The notes under the pieces are model-generated. The model was given only the letters and a program-made list of their open reading frames with translations. It made no database searches and was not told the DNA's origin. Positions 5,715 to 8,093 of a DNA stretch of 8,093 nucleotides are shown one piece after another. Position 1 is the first letter of the stretch; every line of letters starts with the position of its first letter. The DNA comes from Acidobacteriota bacterium. Lineage in GTDB: Bacteria; Acidobacteriota; Terriglobia; UBA7540. The stretch is taken from the NCBI GenBank assembly GCA_021789565.1, contig JAJYJL010000303.1:1-8093 (forward strand), given 5' to 3'. The position numbers were made by a program, and so were the translations under genes.

Positions 5715-6476
5715 ATGAAATCCATTTCACGAAGAACGCTGATGGCGCGGACTGGCCAGGCAGCCATCGCCGCACTGGGGTTGCCGCTGCTTTCAGATGG
5801 CGCCGGCCAGGCATCATCACGCAAGCTTAAGGTCGTCGTTGCCGGAGCGCACCCTGACGATCCGGAATCCTCCGCCGGCGGTACGATGGCCCGCTATGCC
5901 GACCTGGGGCATGAAGTGGTGGCGCTTTACCTGACGCGCGGCGAAGCAGGCATCCCCGGCAAGAGCCACCAGGAGGCGGCGCGCATTCGTACGGTCGAGG
6001 CGGAAAATGCCTGCGCCATCCTCAAGGCCCGGCCGGTGTTTGCAGGGCAGATTGATGGATCGGGCGAGGTGACCAACGAGACCTACCGGCAATTTGGGAA
6101 AATCCTGGCCGCCGAAAAGCCGGACCTGGTGTTTGCGCCCTGGCCCGTGGATACACACCGCGACCACCGCGCGACATCGCTGCTGGTTTATGACGTGTGG
6201 CAGAGGATGAATCAGAAATTTGAACTTTATTACACGGAAGTGGAGTCGGGGATGCAGACACAGACCTTCCGGCCCACCTGGCTGGTGGACATTAGCACAA
6301 CCGAAGCCCGCAAGCGCCAGGCCTGCTACGCCCACGCCAGCCAGAATCCGGACGACTTCTACGGCGTGCACGAGCTGATGAACCGCTTTCGCGGCTCCGA
6401 GCTGGGCGTGAAATACGCCGAGGCCTTTGTTCGCCACCAGCAGGACGGACGGGAAACGTTGCCGGGGGTTTCCTGA
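5715..6476 (+). CDS. Tat-exported LmbE/PIG-L family zinc deacetylase
   Basis: A 253-residue protein with AAGGAG (5700-5705) nine bases before the ATG. The N-terminus is a twin-arginine signal: SRRTLM at residues 5-10, then an Ala/Leu-rich segment ending about GQA (31-33). The mature domain is a complete LmbE/PIG-L deacetylase: AHPDD at 45-49 (H46 and D49 zinc ligands, D48 general base), the Thr-Arg-Gly-Glu loop LTRGEAG (73-79), the helix RTVEAENACAIL (92-103), and HRDH at 148-151 giving the third zinc ligand H151. The family removes N-acetyl groups from sugar amines such as GlcNAc conjugates (PIG-L, MshB, BshB) or acts on related amides. Tat export means it works outside the cytoplasm, unlike MshB or BshB, so thiol biosynthesis is unlikely; breakdown or editing of N-acyl sugars is a better guess. 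The next gene starts 30 bases later. Confidence 0.93.
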   Translation: MKSISRRTLMARTGQAAIAALGLPLLSDGAGQASSRKLKVVVAGAHPDDPESSAGGTMARYADLGHEVVALYLTRGEAGIPGKSHQEAARIRTVEAENACAILKARPVFAGQIDGSGEVTNETYRQFGKILAAEKPDLVFAPWPVDTHRDHRATSLLVYDVWQRMNQKFELYYTEVESGMQTQTFRPTWLVDISTTEARKRQACYAHASQNPDDFYGVHELMNRFRGSELGVKYAEAFVRHQQDGRETLPGVS

Positions 6477-6493
6477 AGCGGGCCGCGGCGGGT

Positions 6494-6499
6494 TAAAAT
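6494..6499 (+). promoter_or_regulatory. TAAAAT -10 box seven bases before the DUF1569 start
   Basis: TAAAAT matches the -10 consensus at five of six bases and ends seven bases before the ATG at 6507. Transcription from it would begin at or next to the start codon and give a leaderless mRNA, which would explain the absence of a ribosome binding site. The surrounding sequence is otherwise GC-rich. A -35 box is not clear (TTTCCT at 6469-6474 is the nearest). Confidence 0.4.
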
Positions 6500-6506
6500 A
6501 GTCGGC

Positions 6507-6965
6507 ATGAAGACACTTGGGAATCCCAATGACAGGATCGAGATCCTGAACCGGCTGAGGACCGTGCGGCCGACGAGCCAGCGACGGTGGGGAGAAATGA
6601 CGGCGCACCAGATGCTGTGCCACCTGAGTGATGCTTTCCGGTCATGCCTGGGCGAGCGGAAGGTGAAACCGGCCAGCCGCTGGATTCCGCGTACTCCGTT
6701 CCGCTGGGCGGCGCTGTGGGTACCGATTCCATGGCCGCACGGAGTGCAAGGACCTCCCGAATGGGACCCCAGGGCCGGCGGCAGCCAGCCGAAAGATTTT
6801 GAGAGCGACAGGAAGGAACTGAAGAAGCTGATCGACCGCTATGCGAAACCGCCCAGGGGTTTTGAATGGCCGGCGCATCCTTTCTTTGGGAGGATGCCGC
6901 AGAAAGACTGGATGCGCCTGGGATACCTGCACCTTGACCATCATCTGCGGCAATTCGGAGCATAA
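6507..6965 (+). CDS. DUF1569 (DinB-like) protein (152 aa)
   Basis: A complete protein of 152 residues. It has the DUF1569/DinB-like features: an initial helix NPNDRIEILNRLRTVRP (6-22), the signature WGEMTAHQMLCHLSDAF (28-44) with H39, a central region with Pro and Trp, and the final signature HPFFGRMPQKDWMRLGYLHLDHHLRQFG (124-151). H39 with H142 and H146 (an H-x3-H pair) fits the three-histidine metal site of the four-helix DinB/YfiT fold. Homologues of this fold include thiol-dependent transferases and DNA-damage-induced proteins, but DUF1569 has no proven reaction. No signal peptide. There is no ribosome binding site before the ATG; a TAAAAT box lies just upstream instead. It starts 30 bases after the PIG-L stop and ends 46 bases before the nitrilase start, so it probably also rides on the cluster transcript. 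Confidence 0.88.
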   Translation: MKTLGNPNDRIEILNRLRTVRPTSQRRWGEMTAHQMLCHLSDAFRSCLGERKVKPASRWIPRTPFRWAALWVPIPWPHGVQGPPEWDPRAGGSQPKDFESDRKELKKLIDRYAKPPRGFEWPAHPFFGRMPQKDWMRLGYLHLDHHLRQFGA

Positions 6966-7011
6966 AGTGGGGCCTCATGAGAGTCTGGGCGGCCTGACAA
7001 AGCCTGCAACC

Positions 7012-8019
7012 ATGAAACTGAAAAATCGACAGGCTGTCTTTTCGGTCGCCGTTGTGGCGGCGATGGTGGCGATGATTGCGGCCAAGGGTGAGATGAATGG
7101 CGCGACGGGCTTCCAGGTCACGGCAGGCGCAGGGAATGACCAGATCATCCGTGTAGGCATTATCCAGATGAACGGGCGCGTTCTCGACAAATCCTACAAC
7201 CTCAAGCAGGCGGAAGAAGGGATCCGTCTGGCTGCGGCGCAGGGCGCACAGATCGTCTTGACGCCGGAATCCGCCGTGCAGGGTTATCCGAGGGTGGACC
7301 TGCATCCGGGTGAATCCATGAACGACCCGCGGCTGGTGCATGAACGGGAAAGAATTCTGGCGGCGGCGGAAACCATTCCGGGTCCTTCCACCATGCGCTT
7401 TTCGGCGCTGGCCCGGAAGTATGGCATCTGGATCGTCTTCGGTATGGACGAAAACCGGAACGGCCAACTTTACAACACCGCCGTGCTGATGAATCCCCAA
7501 GGTCTGATTGTGGGCACCTACAGCAAAGTCCACCTGCAGAACTGGATGGTGGCTTCCGGGGTGCATCACGGCGACGGCTTTCCGGTGTGGGACATCGATG
7601 TGAACGGCGCCCAGGTGAAGGTGGGCATCGAGATCTGCTACGACGTGCAGCACCCTGAATCGACCCTTGAACTCGCCCTGGGCGGCGCGGAAGTGGTCTT
7701 CATCCCTTACTGCACCGACGATTTTTCGCGCCCGCTGCTGATCCATCTGTTTGAGACCACGGCACTGGAAAACCAACTCTACATCGTGCGCGCCAACTAC
7801 GCCGCTCCCCGCAACACCGGCACCAGTTCTATCATTGATTTCGAAGGTAAGACCGTGCGCCAACTCGGCGACAACCCGGGGATCCTGGTGGGCGATATTG
7901 ATCTGACGGCACTGAGACGGGCCCGCGCCGCATGGAATCCCGTCTATGGCCTGCCTAATCGTTATCCCTCTGCCTATAAGCGGCTTCGAGGGCTCCAGAC
8001 AGGCAATTCAGGCCGCTAG
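7012..8019 (+). CDS. Exported or membrane-anchored carbon-nitrogen hydrolase (nitrilase superfamily)
   Basis: A 335-residue protein with the nitrilase-superfamily alpha-beta-beta-alpha fold. The Glu-Lys-Cys triad is visible: E86 in LTPESAVQGYP, K172 in YSKVHL and nucleophile C209 in GIEICYD. Other family marks are the first strand IRVGIIQM (46-53) and helix ALENQLYIVRANY (251-263) followed by the SSIIDFEGK strand (272-280). These enzymes hydrolyse amides, carbamoyl groups or nitriles. The ATG at 7012 begins a signal-like sequence (KLKNR, then AVFSVAVVAAMVAMIAA), so the enzyme is probably secreted or anchored, which is uncommon in a mostly cytoplasmic superfamily. There is no ribosome binding site before 7012; an in-frame GTG at 6967 lies six bases after GGAG and could be the true start, adding 15 residues before the hydrophobic stretch. 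The usual second Glu between K172 and C209 is not present (see findings). Substrate unknown. Confidence 0.92.
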   Translation: MKLKNRQAVFSVAVVAAMVAMIAAKGEMNGATGFQVTAGAGNDQIIRVGIIQMNGRVLDKSYNLKQAEEGIRLAAAQGAQIVLTPESAVQGYPRVDLHPGESMNDPRLVHERERILAAAETIPGPSTMRFSALARKYGIWIVFGMDENRNGQLYNTAVLMNPQGLIVGTYSKVHLQNWMVASGVHHGDGFPVWDIDVNGAQVKVGIEICYDVQHPESTLELALGGAEVVFIPYCTDDFSRPLLIHLFETTALENQLYIVRANYAAPRNTGTSSIIDFEGKTVRQLGDNPGILVGDIDLTALRRARAAWNPVYGLPNRYPSAYKRLRGLQTGNSGR

Positions 8020-8029
8020 TATTACTATG

Positions 8030-8092
8030 TTAAGTCGTATCGTCACGAACCCGCTCGAATTTCGTTCCGCATGAGGGACAGAGTCCGCTCGA
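8030..8092 (-). CDS. C-terminal end of a minus-strand gene with zinc-ribbon-like Cys pair (5' end outside window)
   Basis: Reading the minus strand from the right edge gives 20 residues ending in TAA: a Gly-Leu followed by CPSCGTKFERVRDD and two Thr. A Cys-x-x-Cys followed by Gly and a charged strand is the usual half of a zinc-ribbon knuckle. The stop lies 10 bases from the stop of the convergent nitrilase gene, a typical compact convergent junction. Only one Cys pair is visible and the other frames are short or open too, so this is a tentative call. Confidence 0.4.
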   Translation of the reverse strand, partial: SSGLCPSCGTKFERVRDDTT

Positions 8093-8093
8093 T

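Noticed and set aside
6493..7863. Long minus-strand open frame (456 codons) opposite DUF1569 and the nitrilase gene
   Set aside because: Both + strand genes have intact family motifs; the opposite frame shows His/Arg/Gly-rich composition and no recognisable domain.
8043..8093. Alternative minus-strand frame at the right edge ending in TGA at 8043
   Set aside because: The 16-residue reading has no motif; the neighbouring frame ending at 8030 has a zinc-ribbon-like Cys pair and is preferred.
1..8093. CRISPR array, tRNA, rRNA, toxin-antitoxin pair or defence gene
   Set aside because: I looked for regularly spaced repeats, T-loop-like sequence, and motifs of these systems on both strands and saw none.

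Overview
The window looks like an ordinary chromosomal stretch of a GC-rich, soil-type Gram-negative bacterium. Acidobacteriota is my best guess and Planctomycetota or Verrucomicrobiota are alternatives. The reasons are inferential: strong AGGAGG-type ribosome binding sites, several Tat- or Sec-exported enzymes of families that are expanded in those phyla (MR/MLE enolase superfamily, LmbE/PIG-L, Gfo/Idh/MocA), small secreted orphan proteins, and short GG-N-TAAA-N-CC palindromic intergenic repeats. No rRNA, tRNA, CRISPR array, transposase or phage gene is visible.

Left part (1-3358, all + strand): the C-terminal end of a Gfo/Idh/MocA-type oxidoreductase; a small pentapeptide-like protein; 665 bases with no credible gene but with degenerate palindromic repeats; then three separate small exported proteins of unknown role (140, 168 and 269 aa). 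The second resembles DUF4410 and the third has a BamE/SmpA-like segment. Each has its own ribosome binding site and about 200 bases of spacer. The first two are preceded by a shared, ordered, degenerate repeat motif.

Middle part (3359-5311): a convergent junction, then a minus-strand gene for a Tat-exported mandelate racemase/muconate lactonizing-type enzyme with the expected metal ligands and His base. A 422-base divergent intergenic region follows. It holds a plausible promoter for each direction, a 21-base alternating purine-pyrimidine tract with a 12-bp palindrome, and spaced CATTTG repeats.

Right part (5312-8019, + strand): four tightly spaced genes, namely a DUF1330 protein, a Tat-exported PIG-L deacetylase, a DinB-like DUF1569 protein and an exported or membrane-anchored nitrilase-superfamily amidohydrolase. 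The PIG-L-to-DUF1569 and DUF1569-to-nitrilase gaps are 30 and 46 bases, so at least these three are probably co-transcribed. A TAAAAT box seven bases before the DUF1569 start may also give a leaderless transcript. At the right edge the last codons of a minus-strand gene (a Cys-Pro-Ser-Cys zinc-ribbon-like tail) run out of the window.

Taken together, the enolase-type enzyme, PIG-L deacetylase and amidohydrolase look like an extracytoplasmic set acting on sugar acids, N-acyl sugars or amides, with the truncated oxidoreductase possibly a cytoplasmic partner. The shared pathway and substrate are inference. I see no strong case for a wholly new defence or mobile system. The more unusual points are the nitrilase that appears to lack the second catalytic-site glutamate, the divergent control region, the possible leaderless start and the intergenic repeats.
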